Part shown: piece after piece, positions 37,121 through 49,833 of the stretch
Position numbering within the stretch: the first letter of the stretch is position 1
Layout: every line of letters starts with the position of its first letter
From: Whitmania pigra
Taxonomy: Eukaryota > Annelida > Clitellata > Hirudinida > Haemopidae
DNA length: 64,000 nt
NCBI GenBank assembly: GCA_021613335.1
Contig: JAJTWR010000308.1
Location: 392,501 to 456,500 of the forward strand
Reading direction: 5' to 3'
Program-made: the position numbers and the translations under genes
Notes under the pieces: generated by a model
What the model was told of the DNA's origin: nothing
Seen by the model: the letters and a program-made list of their open reading frames with translations, nothing else
The model's database searches: none

Positions 37121-37887
37121 AGCATTCAATTTATTATAACTCCAAATTCAGATAATCACCTTCTAATAAAAGCATATTTGTCTATTCCAAATGGTTTCAT
37201 TAGTGATTTGGATTTTTAGTAAGAAGGAATTAAATCTAATTTCTTCTCTTTGCATATCTCTGACAAAATGCGAGAAGTTGCGCTATTGGTTTAGGCCAGA
37301 TGCAAAACATTTTGCTATGGTGCGATTGCTTTATGAATCTTTTATTACAAAATGAATAAATCTGAGTTGCTGATGTGACTAAAATCTAAAATGGCGTGGT
37401 GAGTAACATTCCGAGTAAGTTGGGTCTAGAGGTAATCTTTTACAGTAACATTTTGTGAGGTTTTCCATGCTTGTGAGGAGTAGGGGGTTGTAGATTGCCA
37501 CGGTTTACCAATTTTGAGATAAAAAAGCCTTTGGCTGCTTTTAAGCATAAAAACAACATTTGGATGTGTTCCTACTTATAAAGCTAATTGTCTTTTATTT
37601 TTGCCTGTGCGCGTCCTGCTCGAGTGTATTAGACATTTTTATATTTATCTCAGTTTTATAATTTTAAAACAAACTCTTTTATTTTTTTTAAAATTTTTTT
37701 AAATGTTAATTTAAAATATTACTTTATTAAATAATTGTTGGTTAGAGAATTGTTTACATTGTTAACATAAGGGACCGGCTTCGGAAGCTTTGTCGTATAA
37801 TTGTCGAATAAACAAACTTGGCGAGGGAGGCCGATATTTGAGAATATTTTGAAACAGTTTAATTGAAGTAGATTTTAGCTGTTTAGA
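37121..37887. other. Intergenic: MRPS12 3' flank and SR-protein promoter/5'UTR
   Basis: No reading frame supported. The last roughly 120 bp before 37888 probably form the 5'UTR of the splicing factor gene. Confidence 0.5.
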
Positions 37888-38917
37888 ATGAGCTACAGGG
37901 GCGAAACTAAGGAGGGTCAAGTTTACGTAGGCAATTTGCCTCCCGATGTCAAGACCAGAGAAGTTGAGGATTTATTTTATAAGTTTGGTAAAATTAATTT
38001 CATTAACTTGAAAGAAAGAAATAACCCGCCATTTGCCTTCATCGAATTTGACGACCCTAGGTCAGTTTATTTGAACTCAATTATAGTTTATATTTTATCC
38101 AGTTCTCAGTGATTATTGACTTCGTTAAAAAGCTTAGGAGCCCAGTTTATTAACATTGCATTATCATAATCAAGTGGTCTCTGAAAAGGAGTTGTCTTGG
38201 AAGGATTTAGTGTGAAAGATCCTCAAAATAACTTGAAATGTTCTTGTGAGTGATAACTGCATCCAAAAATTACTTTACATGGATTAGGGATGCTGAGGAT
38301 GCTATAAAGGAGAGAGATGGATACAATTATGATGGCTACACTTTGCGTGTTGAACATCCAAGAGGAGAAAGAGGTGGAAGAACTGGCAGATTTGAAGGAA
38401 GATACGAAGGCCGAAGCAGTAGACCTAGCCGCGGAAGAGGGAGGGGTTCTTTCGGACCCCAGAGGAGATCAGATTACAGGATCCTTGTGTCCGGTTTGGA
38501 GATTTGTTTCGCTTTATAAGCTTAGGAGCCTACTTGTGCATTTTGAAGCAACATTTATTGTTACTTAGGACTGCCTTCATCTGGGAGCTGGCAAGATTTG
38601 AAGGATCACCTGAGGGAGGCTGGGGACATCGTGTATGCGGACACTTACGGCGACGGTACGGGAATTGCAGAATTCCTCCGACATGATGACATGAAGTATG
38701 CAGTGAAAAAGCTGGATGATACCAAATTCAAGTCTCATGAGGTAGGTGTATAATCAGTTTGAGTCGTTGTTTGACTAAAGTGAATGTGATTAATAAATGA
38801 ACTTTGCATTGGTAGGGTGAGACGGCTTACATAAGGCTCAAGGAAGATTGCAGATCCAAGTCCGCATCCAGATCGAGATCAAGAAGTCGCAGCGACTCCA
38901 GAAGAAGAGACCATTAA
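37888..38917 (+). CDS. Serine/arginine-rich splicing factor, SRSF1/SRSF9 type
   Basis: SR proteins bind exonic enhancers and recruit the spliceosome. Four exons, 37888-38060, 38288-38493, 38569-38741 and 38816-38917, sum to 654 nt (217 residues; SRSF9 about 221, SRSF1 about 248). RRM1 carries RNP2 VYVGNLPP and RNP1-like PPFAFIEF; an RG-rich linker ([11 protein letters not shown]) follows. RRM2 has [14 protein letters not shown], the pseudo-RRM signature of SRSF1/4/5/6/9. The RS domain is short ([13 protein letters not shown]). Introns 1 and 2 share a 13-nt motif AAGCTTAGGAGCC (38130 and 38518). Symbol left open because SRSF1 and SRSF9 are not separable here. Confidence 0.95.
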
Positions 38918-39558
38918 GCCTCCTAAGGAGACCTGGCAGTGCTTGTTGGACCGACACCTCAAGAAATATTAAACTGTTTCAACTTCATTTCATAATAGAA
39001 AGTGTCGTTGGTACTCCAACAAACATTTTTTTTTATTTAATTTATAGAGTTGCTTGTTGATACTTAGTGGAACATTTCCTGTGAGTGCATGTTGGAAATG
39101 ATTCCAAGTTATCATCTAACAGTTTTCATTCATGAGTTGTTACTGATGATAAATTAAGGCTCCACGGCCTCGCACAAACACATGACTCAAAGTTTGAAAG
39201 GCAGAAATCTTGAGACCGTGTTCACTTAAGATCTTCGTTGGGTCTGTCTCTTTAAGTGCAATATCTACTAGTTAGAATCACCATACCTTAGGCTGCAAAT
39301 ATTTTGAAATATCTTGGGGGGATTTACTGACACAACAACATATAAGACAGGGAATACTGTAATTTGAAATGTTTGTTTTCCTATGCTGCACTGATGGAGA
39401 CAAAAATTTGACATGTGAATGTCTCGTCGATATGTAAATAATTTCTGCCACAACTTAATAATTCACTTTTCTATTGAGATGAATATGTGATTGGAAGAAG
39501 CAGACAAGTTTATAAGCTGATTGTCTCAATGTTAGGGGTAATGTTAGTCTGATTTAGT
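38918..39558. other. 3' flanks of two convergent genes
   Basis: Downstream of the SR protein (plus) and of the PARP14-like gene (minus). No extra gene seen. Confidence 0.5.
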
Positions 39559-42500
39559 CTAGTTGTATTGAATTAAATATTCTGGGTAAGCCTGCTCATC
39601 ATTGAAAACAACATGGACAGACGGGTTGGTTGAATCGTCCACCACAGAATTGTTGCCTTCCGGCACGTCTTTGAGATTGGGAGATCCATCGGTGTATTTT
39701 CCTGTCAGCACCAGGCACAGGTAAGCAAGTCTCGTCCCATTGGTCATCGGTTGTGGTTGATGTATATCAGAAAATGAATTAAAAAAGTAACTCCCCTTGC
39801 CAAAATCAGCAACTGGAAAAATTTTAAATCATTTAGTTCCATTCACTTAACATTTTCCATCATCAAAACACTTAGCGTAGTTAAGCAAATTACAACAACA
39901 TCTTATTCAAAAAACAAAGTATTGTTGGAGACAAAATGCTTCATTCTCTTTGCACAGGTTTAAAATTAAAAAAAAAATTAATTACATAAAAATGGACAAA
40001 CCATGGGAAGGTCTGATTTCTTTAAATCTGTTAAAGCCATAGGTGTTTATATCTTTGACAACATCTGAAGGTGCCACAGCGTGCCACAATTTGTACTCCA
40101 TTTTGATATTGGGATGGTTTTTGTAAATCTTTTTCAGTTCATCTTTTTTTATCGAATATCGCTTATAGAAATGCGCATTTTGCACTCTTTCAATCTAAAA
40201 TAACCACAGCATTCTTTTATATTTAAAAACTAATAAAAACTAATGGTGAGCCAAATTTTAGAAATAACTGAGTTCTAAGTTTTCTACTTATTACTGAGGA
40301 GGCTGTTTAATTTCACTTTGTTTGAGATCTGTCAGAGATTAATAGTAATAACAAGAACGTTTCACACCTTCATTATGGAAGTGACAAGACTTCCCGACGA
40401 GCTCAGGATGGAATTCTCAACCTCTCTATACTCACGGCTTTTTGAATTGAGCATAAACAACTTAAGATCGTCCGTGATGGATTCCCATGTCACGGGAAAT
40501 ATTTCACCTGAAATTAAAAATTGCATTTTGTTAAATTTTAAACGATTAACACAAACTTGAAGAATGTACTTGGGGTCATCCTCTTGACTTGAATGACACT
40601 TGCAGGATTTGAGACGAGATGCTCTCGCATACTTTTAAAATCAATTTCATACATTCCATTTTCCTCAGTCCAAGAAGCCTTAGGCTGCTTTGCACTATAT
40701 GCTTTCTCAATAATTACATTGATTTCTGAAGGATATTTCCTGTAGTCCATGTTTTTATGATACCATTGCACCTAATAATAGTAATAATAGTAATAATAAT
40801 ATAAATAGTTTACCTAGTTATAGAATTCAGTTTCCATGTTCTATTATGTGAATCATTTAGAACCATGATAAGCAAACTAAAAATATTTGTTATATCATTT
40901 ATTTTGCAATTTTTATTTGATTAATTCTATCATTCAGAATTAATTAATTTTTAAATGTATTACATATACACTTATAAAATATGCATTTATAATTTCTAAA
41001 CTATTTGTTAGTCTATAGAAAGATGCATCTCATGTAATGTCATTGTTGTTATTTAAAACAATGCAAAAAGACATTTGTATTTAAGTTAACAAATACAATA
41101 TTAACCATTTATTCAATAAAAATATTTGTTCACTATTATTAAATTATTCCATTTCAAAAATATTACAATTTTGAACCTGCTGGGCAATACTTTTAGCCTC
41201 TTCCAATTTTCCATTCCTCTCGACCGCATCTTTGATGACGTCCATTATTCGACTCTCGCAAACAGAGATTTTTGCCGATAAGCCCTTCAGCGTGATTGTA
41301 CCAGCTTGATTGTCAATGTTGATGCTGACCTCTTCTTCACGAGCATGTCTCAGTATTGCATCTAACTGAAAACCAATTATAATCAGTTTGTGTAATTTTA
41401 TCAGTTTTGTTTTATCAAACCTCACACTGATTCTCACCTCATTCTCATCAATTTTACTGATGATTGGATTTTTAATAATCCTTTGTTTTGTGTTTTTGGT
41501 CAAGGCGTCTTTTATTTCCTCCAAGGCTTTATCAGCATTTTCATCAGATATTGCGTAAATGCAAAGATGGTTTGTAGAAAGCCTTGAAGGTGTATGACCT
41601 TGGAAATAAACATTTAGAATTAGATTTGAAGTAACCTGACTTTGTCAAATCTATTAAAATTGTCAAACACATTTCATGATAAGTCACATTTTAAAATTAC
41701 TTTTGATGTGTTTCTTTAGATTGTCAGATGGTTCCTTAAAAAGTTTAGACACCTTTTCCATTTCTTTATCATCATAAACAATTATTCGAACTTTATTTAA
41801 ATGGCAATGATTTTGTTTTGCAAATTGTTCAAATTTTTCAAACATGGCTTCAATTACAATTGAGAGGTCTTTCTGGTATCGACCTAGAAATATAAAGTAG
41901 TCATAATTTAACCATTGTTTGCATTACTTTACAAAAAGGCTGCCAGCAATGATTAAAATAATTTATTAATATAAATTAATTAAATTAATTTCAATTTAAA
42001 AACTGACCCGTCATGAGCAATGGAAATGACAAGGATGACAATTTCATTTCTTCAGCTCTTGAAAGGCAGGCATTTATGACTTCCAACTCCTTTTCCAAAT
42101 TAACATGAAAAATGTTTTTGCAATTCAAATTTCCTGCTGATGTCACTGCGATGGTGTTCAGCTTTCCTGATGAAAAATGAAAGACATTAAAAGTAATAGA
42201 AGAATTCATAATTTGAAAAATTCAATTTTATTTTATTTTATTTTTATTTATTTATTTAATTAATTGAAATGGAATTTCTAACCGTGTTTCTTGCATTCTT
42301 CTACAATTTGTTTTCCACCTTTCTCTAACACTGCTTTGGCCACTCGACCTTGTAGGAAAAAAAAACATCATCAAGTTTTCGTTAAAATTTATTAATGTTT
42401 AATAACTTATAATGTTACACAAGATAATTATATTTACCTTTAGAGAAATCAAATGAGCTGTTGGTACTATTTACAATGGCATCAGTCCTCTCGTTTGTCA

Positions 42501-45500
42501 AATCTCCATGGCAAACTTCCACTGTCAGCTTTGGATAGCGTAAAATGAAGCTTTCTTGATATGTGGAACCTGTTCAATAATTTATATAAATTAACTTAAA
42601 ATATTCACTGATGTTTAATGTTCAAACACTTAAGTTTATATAAATTAACTTAAAATATTCAGTGATGTTTAATGTTCAAACACTGATTAAGAAATTTAAG
42701 ATTTGAATAAACTAATCTATGTATCATGTTGTATGTCCTGCTCCATTAATTATACACAATATGAATAGAATATTTCGGATGTGCACAGTGCTGGTGAGCT
42801 GGCTTTAGATATAATAACGAACGAAACATTGAAAAATAAAATCACAAACAGTGTCAAAGACTGAGCATAATCGTTTGAAAGACAATCACACAAAAGTTTC
42901 ACCTGTTTTCCTTGCTAATTTTCTCTCAGATTCCTGGTTATTTGATCCAAACTTGAGAAACTCCTCGATTTTCTAAACAGGCAAACTCGGTGTGAATGTA
43001 AGTGATATTTATCAACATTCAGAATTTGTATTTTATGATTGAAAAATCATAACTTCTGGTATCCTCATTCAGCAAATAAAATTAAATCAAAATCCAACCT
43101 TAATTACTTTTAAGTCCTTCTCATAAACTACAAGCCTCAAATCAACGAGAGAAGTGAATGGATTGTTGCTAAAGAATGCGTTCGTCTCTTCGTACATCCA
43201 ATTTGCCACCAAATCAGCAGGCACGTTGAGTATTCCAGAACCCAATGCAGGAAATGCAATGGATTTCAGTTTTCTATTGCTGGCTTCTTTTAAAGATGCT
43301 CGAGTCAAAAGTCTTATTGACTGCGACGAACAACACCGACATCATCATTTTTTATATCAATCTTAAACCTAAAGAGATGCATTTTTACCGATTCAGACAA
43401 GTTATTGGAGGTATCGTATGCAGCGCACACTCCGTGAAAAACAAATTTGCAAGGCAACGAGAAACCATCAGAGACAAAAATGTCTCCATATTTTAAATTT
43501 CCACTTATTTTTATGTAATCACTGCAGGCTTTTTGCATTCCAGGTCCCGCCTTTGCTGCGATCAACTTGGCAATCGTTCCACTAGTAAGATTTAGATCGC
43601 ATGATGCTGAATTTACAATAACATCAACCTGCAAAGAGAACCAATGAAGCAAAGATATAAATTATTCAATGAAGTAAATATATAAGTTGAAGAATTTATT
43701 GAAGTTTTTAAATGCTGAGGAAACACTCACAGACTGATCAACCAAGGAGCCCTTTACGAGTTTTAAAAGAGATTTATCAAATTTGGATTTGTTGGTTTTT
43801 ATCTTTGGAGGCTCAACATTGGGTTTTTGTGAATTGCTTGCTGATTTAAAAATTTAATAAATTTTATTACTGTTATCATTATATTATATCACTAATAAAA
43901 GAAATATGAATTATCACTCTCTAAATTCATAAAAGTGAGTAAGATGATGTTTAGCACATTGGCAATTTAAGTAATTGAACATTGTGAAATTTCATTGGTT
44001 TTCCTAAATAATCAAGCCTTACAAATAATATTAAAGATTCAATACATAAAAATACACAGAATTAGTTTTCACCAAAGATGACTGTTAAAATTTATAACTT
44101 AATTTGATTTAAAATTAAATAATTAAAATTTATAATTTAAATTTGAAGTGATTTTGAAAACCTTGTAATCTGTCATATTTTCCTTCTTCCATCAAGTCCT
44201 CTTTTAGTAAAAAAATATCTTTTCCAGAAAATATCTTCTTGATACTTTTTTGAAATTCTTGAATGGCCAAAACTTTAACGTCAACAATTTCAATTAACGT
44301 CACATGCCTCGAGTGCTCAGCAAAATCCTTTATGCATTTCAATATGATGTCCGCGGCCTGTAAATTTATTTTAAATATTTCAAGCTACTGAAGGTAAACC
44401 AGGTCAAACTGGTTAACCAACCACATTCAGAGGGAAACCATAGACACCAGTGCTTATAGCAGGGAGTGCAATTTTTGACCACTTATTCTGCTCAGACATA
44501 TTTAAAATATTTTTCATAACTTCATAAAGCTGCTTTTCTTTTTCAACTTTGTCAAAAGATCTGTAAGTTGGTCCAGCTGCATGAAAAATGGCCTTGAATT
44601 TGAGCTTTCCAGGAGACGAAACAAACACGTCGCAGACTTTAAGCTCTCCATTTTTCTCCACATAAGAATGGCATTCTTTTGTAAGATCTGGACCAGCTGT
44701 TTAAAAATAAAACACAAAAACATTTTGCAGATAAATGACACTTTCTATTATTATTTATATAAAATGAGAAATCACTCCACCTGCATCGGCGATGACTTTT
44801 GCCACGCCTCCGATGTGGCACAGTTTCTGGTTGGCAGCATTCACGATGACATCTGCATCGCTATTCAAAATGCTTCCATGCACTACGTTAAGAAATGCGT
44901 TATTTCCCAACGATATACGGGCTTTTACTTTATTAGAGAATTCAGATTCAACATAGTCGAATTCTTCTTTTTCACTTTCCGAATCACAAATCTCAATGAG
45001 TGTTTTAGTGTTGCTTGCTATTGCCTTCAAAGCCAACTTTCCTTCTTGAGATTCAGCGTAAACACTAAACTCATCCTTGGGGATAGTTTTCTTATAAGCC
45101 ATGACTTTTTGCAGCAGTTCTCGAATTGTTTGTTCCATGAGCTTGACGTTCGGCCTTGTGCCACTGAGCTGCCAACAATTTGGCTTGTTTAGAATTTCAA
45201 GTTTGTTTAATTTGTCATCATTGTGCTCCTTCAATAATTTCTTCACTTCATCAACCAGATGCATATTGATAAACTGGCACTTGCTTTGTGGAATGACTAA
45301 TTCCTTCCGATAGATTGCGTGTTCGTCAAAGTAAGAATTTATGGATTCCGAGGCCATGTTAACAGCATTCGCTAAACCACTGATGGTTATACTGAATTCA
45401 TTGAACTTAACAACTAAAAGATTTTCACTCTTAAATTGCTTTACTTTTTTTTGCCACTCTTCTTTAAAAAGTGTTGCCTGAGTATTCTCATCCAGAAGAA

Positions 45501-48271
45501 TTTCTTTCTGAATCAGTTTTGAATTCAAAACGGTTAAGGTGAGATCAAGCTCAGAACTGTTGGATGCATGAACAAGTAAAGCACCCGAACTGCTGACAGA
45601 CAATGCCACAGTTAAGTTTAGCTGGAGTAAAGCATCATCAATGTAATTCAAAATTTTGGGTTGATCTCTAAGCAGTTCAACAATAAAACTTTTACAATCA
45701 ATTCTTTTGAACAAAGACCTGCCCAACAAAGTACGAATACTGATCTCGGTTTCTTTTACATCGTCCGGGAGGCCCCATAGGGTGATGCAACCTTCCTTAA
45801 AATCACACTTGACGTTAACCTTTTTGAGTAATTTTGTCTTCTTTAAAAAAGCAATTTGAAGTGGCTTCAGTGACAAATCTTTTGTCACCATTGATAAATT
45901 TCGATGAAATATCATTTTTTCTTGAGTCTCTATTTCGTTTATCACACTTTGAATCGTTTCAACCGTCTTTCTTGAACCAGACAACATTAAGAAATTGGTT
46001 TCATAAATAATAATATCATCCCATGCTCTGATTTTCCCTGATTTCAGTTTAGTCAAGCTATTTGGTTCTCCCAACGATTCGAACAATTTGGAAATAACAC
46101 TGGAATGTATTTCATTTGCCAAGTTGATCTTGCAAACATGGAGCAATTTTTTCATATTGTTAATTAATTCCAAGCAATCATTCTCCCATGCCTGAAGTTT
46201 ATCCAGATCAAAAGTTTTGTGCTTGCTGAATTTTATTCTCAATTCAACAAGCTCATCAACATCTTCCACCAAATCATTTGGCCAGATGACCACGCCACAT
46301 TTTTTCTCAAGCTCCGTTTCAAATGAATCCCTGCTTTTCGCATTTTTTAACATAAAATTTATAAGGGCAGATTCCCACTTCACAGAAAAGTATTTTTGTA
46401 GCCAGCACTTGCAATCTGAATTGTCCTCTGAAGGATAGACGATTCCTAACTGAAGAAGTTAATTACAAATATAAAATTGTAATTTATTTTATACATTTAC
46501 TTTGGTCATTAATAAATAATTGTAAATTAATCAAGAAAAGAATTATAAAAACTAACGCATTCATAATGCAATGATAATTTCAATTTTTTATCCATCAAAA
46601 TGTGATCCTCAGCATTAACAATTTCATCTAGACCTTCGATATAGTTAAGTCATCATTTAAATCAATTAAAGTAAATAAATCATTCAGCAAAGCAATTAAT
46701 GGTTGATGTAAACATGAACACTTCAGCATTTACCAGTTGGATTCTCAAACCACAAGAGAGCAAAATCATCCCCAAAAAATTCCTTTGTAATTTTCTGATT
46801 GCAATATTTTTGGCTTTCAAAATAATTTCTTATTGAACCAGGTGGAATACCATCAACATTAGAAACTTGAATAGATTTTGGTTTCGCAATCTGCTTGACT
46901 CCCAACATTTTGTCATGAAAAGGTTTGGAATAAACAACTCTCTGAAGTGACTCAAAATCTAAACAAATCAACATGTTTGCTTGTTAAATTAAACAAATCA
47001 ACATGTTTGCTTGTTAAATTAAACAAATCAACATGCTAGCTTGTTAAATTAAACAAATTAACATGTTAAACTATTAACACTTTGAAGGATGTCATATAAA
47101 GTCAAACCAATTCAAGCACAAACCCTGTTGAAGCTTGAAAACCACAAGTGCAACGCATGGTTGTGACCTGGCGTAATAAACCTCAGAAATCTCTTTTCCC
47201 GACAAATAACCACTAAAATATTGAATAAGGTCTTCGTTATCAAAAATAAGTGGCAGGTTAGTGACAATATATTTGTCAGGAAGGACATCATCATCAGCAC
47301 TTGAGGGAGAAAATTTTGGAATCAACATTTGGACATTAAATGAAATGTTTTTAAATGAACGAATCTCTTTAAGTGATTCTAAATCTGAAAAAAGAAAAGA
47401 AATTCAAAATGCATAACTTATTTTATTTTACTATTATTTTATTATCTTATTTTGAGCTCAATAATCACAAAACCTTTAGGAGCAGGATATGTTAGTGTGG
47501 CTGTTTTTTCTGCTTCATTGATGTAAACTTTTGTAATTTCATGGCCATGCTTTTCAAAAATCACTTTGAGATCAAATTTATTCATCAGTTTTGACATCTG
47601 AACTTTGATGGCACATGACAGTCTTTTAAAATCAGCAAGATCATCACAAATTTCCAGAAACTTTAGCTCGCATCCACAAAGCTGATGTTTAGTAGTTTGA
47701 AAGGTCTCCTTTAAACCTAGTGATTATAATAAAATCTTTTTTGATAACACGCACACAATAAAACACCTAAGCTTACCATCAAAAGCTGCAAAGCAAAAAG
47801 TAGCATATCCTTCTTCGGAATCAAAGTTCAAAATTTTTATGGCTTCACCAGAAGCACCTGTCTTGTTTTCCAAGTACATTAACAGAAATTCCTCATTTAC
47901 TGATTTTGATAATCCAGTAATTTGAAAAGAGATCAGTTTTTGGCTCACTGATGTGGGGCAAATCTTATAATCATTTCCATCTATTGTTATCACTCCAACA
48001 TCCAGAAAATGCTGAGCAACTAGATAATAGTTTCAAAGATTACTAAGTAAATATACTAAGTAAATACGATTTAAAGGTGAAATAAAAAGTGAAATAACTA
48101 AACCCACAATTACTCACCATCCGAGTTCTCAAACGTTACATCCACGAAATCTTTTCCTTCATCGTGATTAACAACTTTTCCACCTTTGTTGCAAGGGGAC
48201 TCCAAGTGAATTATTAACAAAATAATCTTATCTCTCGGAAAATTAAACACTCTAACAACTCCCTCCTTCAT
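39559..48271 (-). CDS. PARP14-like macro-domain ADP-ribosyltransferase
   Basis: A mono-ADP-ribosyltransferase-type protein of the macro-PARP family. Twenty-three exons join exactly (5664 nt, 1887 residues; human PARP14 about 1800): 48271-48118, 48019-47777, 47716-47474, 47384-47124, 46958-46734, 46633-46557, 46449-44781, 44696-44422, 44357-44162, 43840-43731, 43628-43389, 43320-43099, 42972-42903, 42569-42438, 42348-42283, 42166-42008, 41883-41701, 41598-41438, 41365-41177, 40771-40570, 40507-40368, 40194-40002, 39812-39559. Domains: RRM-like modules (about 1-420), KH-like region, three macro domains (about 905-1110 with DVIVNAANQKLCHIGGVA, 1137-1305, 1340-1508), KH-like, WWE (1626-1692, VQWYHKN), and the transferase domain. 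The triad appears as H1777, Y1812 and L1883, but His is followed by A-V, not the usual G-T. In vertebrates PARP14 acts in interferon and antiviral responses. Confidence 0.93.
46960..47078. repeat. Four-unit tandem repeat of about 30 bp in a PARP14-like intron
   Basis: Units of AAACAAATCAACATGTTTGC plus TTGTTAAATT repeat three to four times directly upstream (gene sense) of the exon at 46958. Confidence 0.8.
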
Positions 48272-48790
48272 CGGAAAAACTTATAAACGTACAAAAGTAA
48301 TCAAGCGATTCTCACTAAACTCCTACCAAGTCTTACCGAAAACAGAAAGATTAAAATTGGAAAAACCACTCTCGGGGTCACGTGTGACGATACAACCACT
48401 GTTATAATCTTTAAAGCGATTATAAGTCTTAATTTTCTAAATTGTAATAAAATTAATAGAAATTATTAACATCACTAATTAATCTTTGAAATTCTATAAT
48501 GAAGCTAATCAAGAAAATAAGGGACTCCGTCTCATTTTTCCATCTTGGTTCAACTTGTCTTCCGTCAGCAGACACTTAATATAATGGTAAAATCCTAGTC
48601 TTTAACGCATCTGAAGTAAGCAGAAACTCAAATTTATTTTTAATTGCGAAATATTTAAAAACTAAGTTTCAAATGCTTTTTAAAAGTGTTCATATATCAC
48701 TTTTAAAATGACCAAAGTGCTCATTAAGATTTCTACTTTCGAAATACGCATGCTGTTGCGGCACTACAACATAAAACTAATACTCGTAAC
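48272..48790. other. PARP14-like 5' flank, no gene seen
   Basis: Upstream of the PARP14-like ATG. Contains the probable promoter, but no motif could be assigned with confidence. Confidence 0.4.
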
Positions 48791-48796
48791 TTGCAG

Positions 48797-49205
48797 AGTT
48801 CATTGCACTTGATGACATGCCATTCGAGGTGGCTGACAGTAAAGCACTCCAGCGAATTCTGCAAGCCCTGGAACATAGATATAAGCTGCCAAGTTCAAAA
48901 TATATCTGAACCTCCCTCATTCCAACTATTTATCAAGTACTAGTTGCCAAGATAGCTGAGAGCATTAAACGTGATAAATGGGTTGACTTTGTAAGCTTCA
49001 CAACAGATACAACATAAATGTCGACGAAAACAGATGTCTGGACTACTCAATGCATGGATTCACTACTCAATGCATGGATTCACTACTCAGTCTGACTGCC
49101 CACTGGCTGGATGGAGATTTCAACAGATATTTTGTGCAACGCTACATGCCAGTCACATAATAGGTCAGTATAACGCCCTTCATATTGCACATTTGTTAGA
49201 AAAAG
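48797..49205 (+). pseudogene. hAT-family (ZBED-like) transposase remnant
   Basis: Frame fragments read IALDDMPFEVADSKALQRIL, EHRYKLPSSKYI, LIPTIYQVLVAKIAESIKRD, FVSFTTDTT and, in another frame, LSLTAHWLDGDF. This is the order found in ZBED-type hAT transposases (A-L-D-x-x-P-F; R-Y-x-x-P-S-x-K-Y-I; F-T-T-D-x-W; L-T-A-H-W). Stops interrupt after KYI and after TTDTT, and a frameshift follows. A 24-bp stretch (ACTCAATGCATGGATTC core) is tandemly repeated near 49045-49090. It cannot encode an active enzyme. Confidence 0.65.
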
Positions 49206-49436
49206 CTGTGCAAAACTGAGATTTATTATGTTTATTTGTAAAGCGCCATAAGCATAAGCGTTTCCTGGTTACCAACTCATGGCACAACTTGATGAGATGG
49301 TTTTTTTGCTTCTCACCAAAAGTCAAAGAGAGTCGTTCCCAAAATTACGTCTCTGGCGAAATGTGTTCCTGGAAACAGCTGAAATGACGATGTTCCCGAC
49401 CGCTTGACTCAAGACTATTTAGTTATGCCTGAAGGC

Positions 49437-49596
49437 CAGGGACGTCATTTTGAGCATTATCCAATGGGGTAAACTTTGAAAAATTGAGGAGATAATCATT
49501 ATTTGCTTCTCTCCAAAATTCAGGTGCAAATCTTCGCACAACTCGAAGAGATTACCTTGTTTGCACCTAAAGTCTTAAGTCCAAGTGACATCCCTG
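49437..49596. mobile_element. hAT-type MITE (160 bp)
   Basis: Starts CAGGGACGTCATTT and ends GTGACATCCCTG (an inverted repeat of CAGGGATGTCAC). Flanking 8-mers CTGAAGGC (49429-49436) and CGGAAGGC (49597-49604) match at 7 of 8, as expected for a hAT 8-bp target duplication. Related to the copy at 52113-52290. Confidence 0.65.
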
Positions 49597-49833
49597 CGGA
49601 AGGCTCCTACCAATTTGTAGGTTTATATTTAAAAAAATATTGTAAACAAATCTATTGCTATTTTTGAATAAAAATGTAATATATTTAGGCATCTAATATG
49701 ACTTTTGACAAGTTTTGTGAACTATCCTCTTTAGGTCATCGTTGAACGTGTTGCTAATTAACACGGTAAAACCTTAAAACGGTTAAACCTAGTAAGTGAC
49801 ACTTTGAAGTGGATAAATTTTCTGAAATTATCT

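Noticed and set aside
42600..42695. Direct duplication in a PARP14-like intron as a mobile element
   Set aside because: A simple tandem duplication of about 60 bp (TTAACTTAAAATATTCA unit) without termini or target duplication.
44581..45192. 203-residue plus-strand frame within the PARP14-like gene
   Set aside because: It is antisense to coding exons with clear macro-domain homology.
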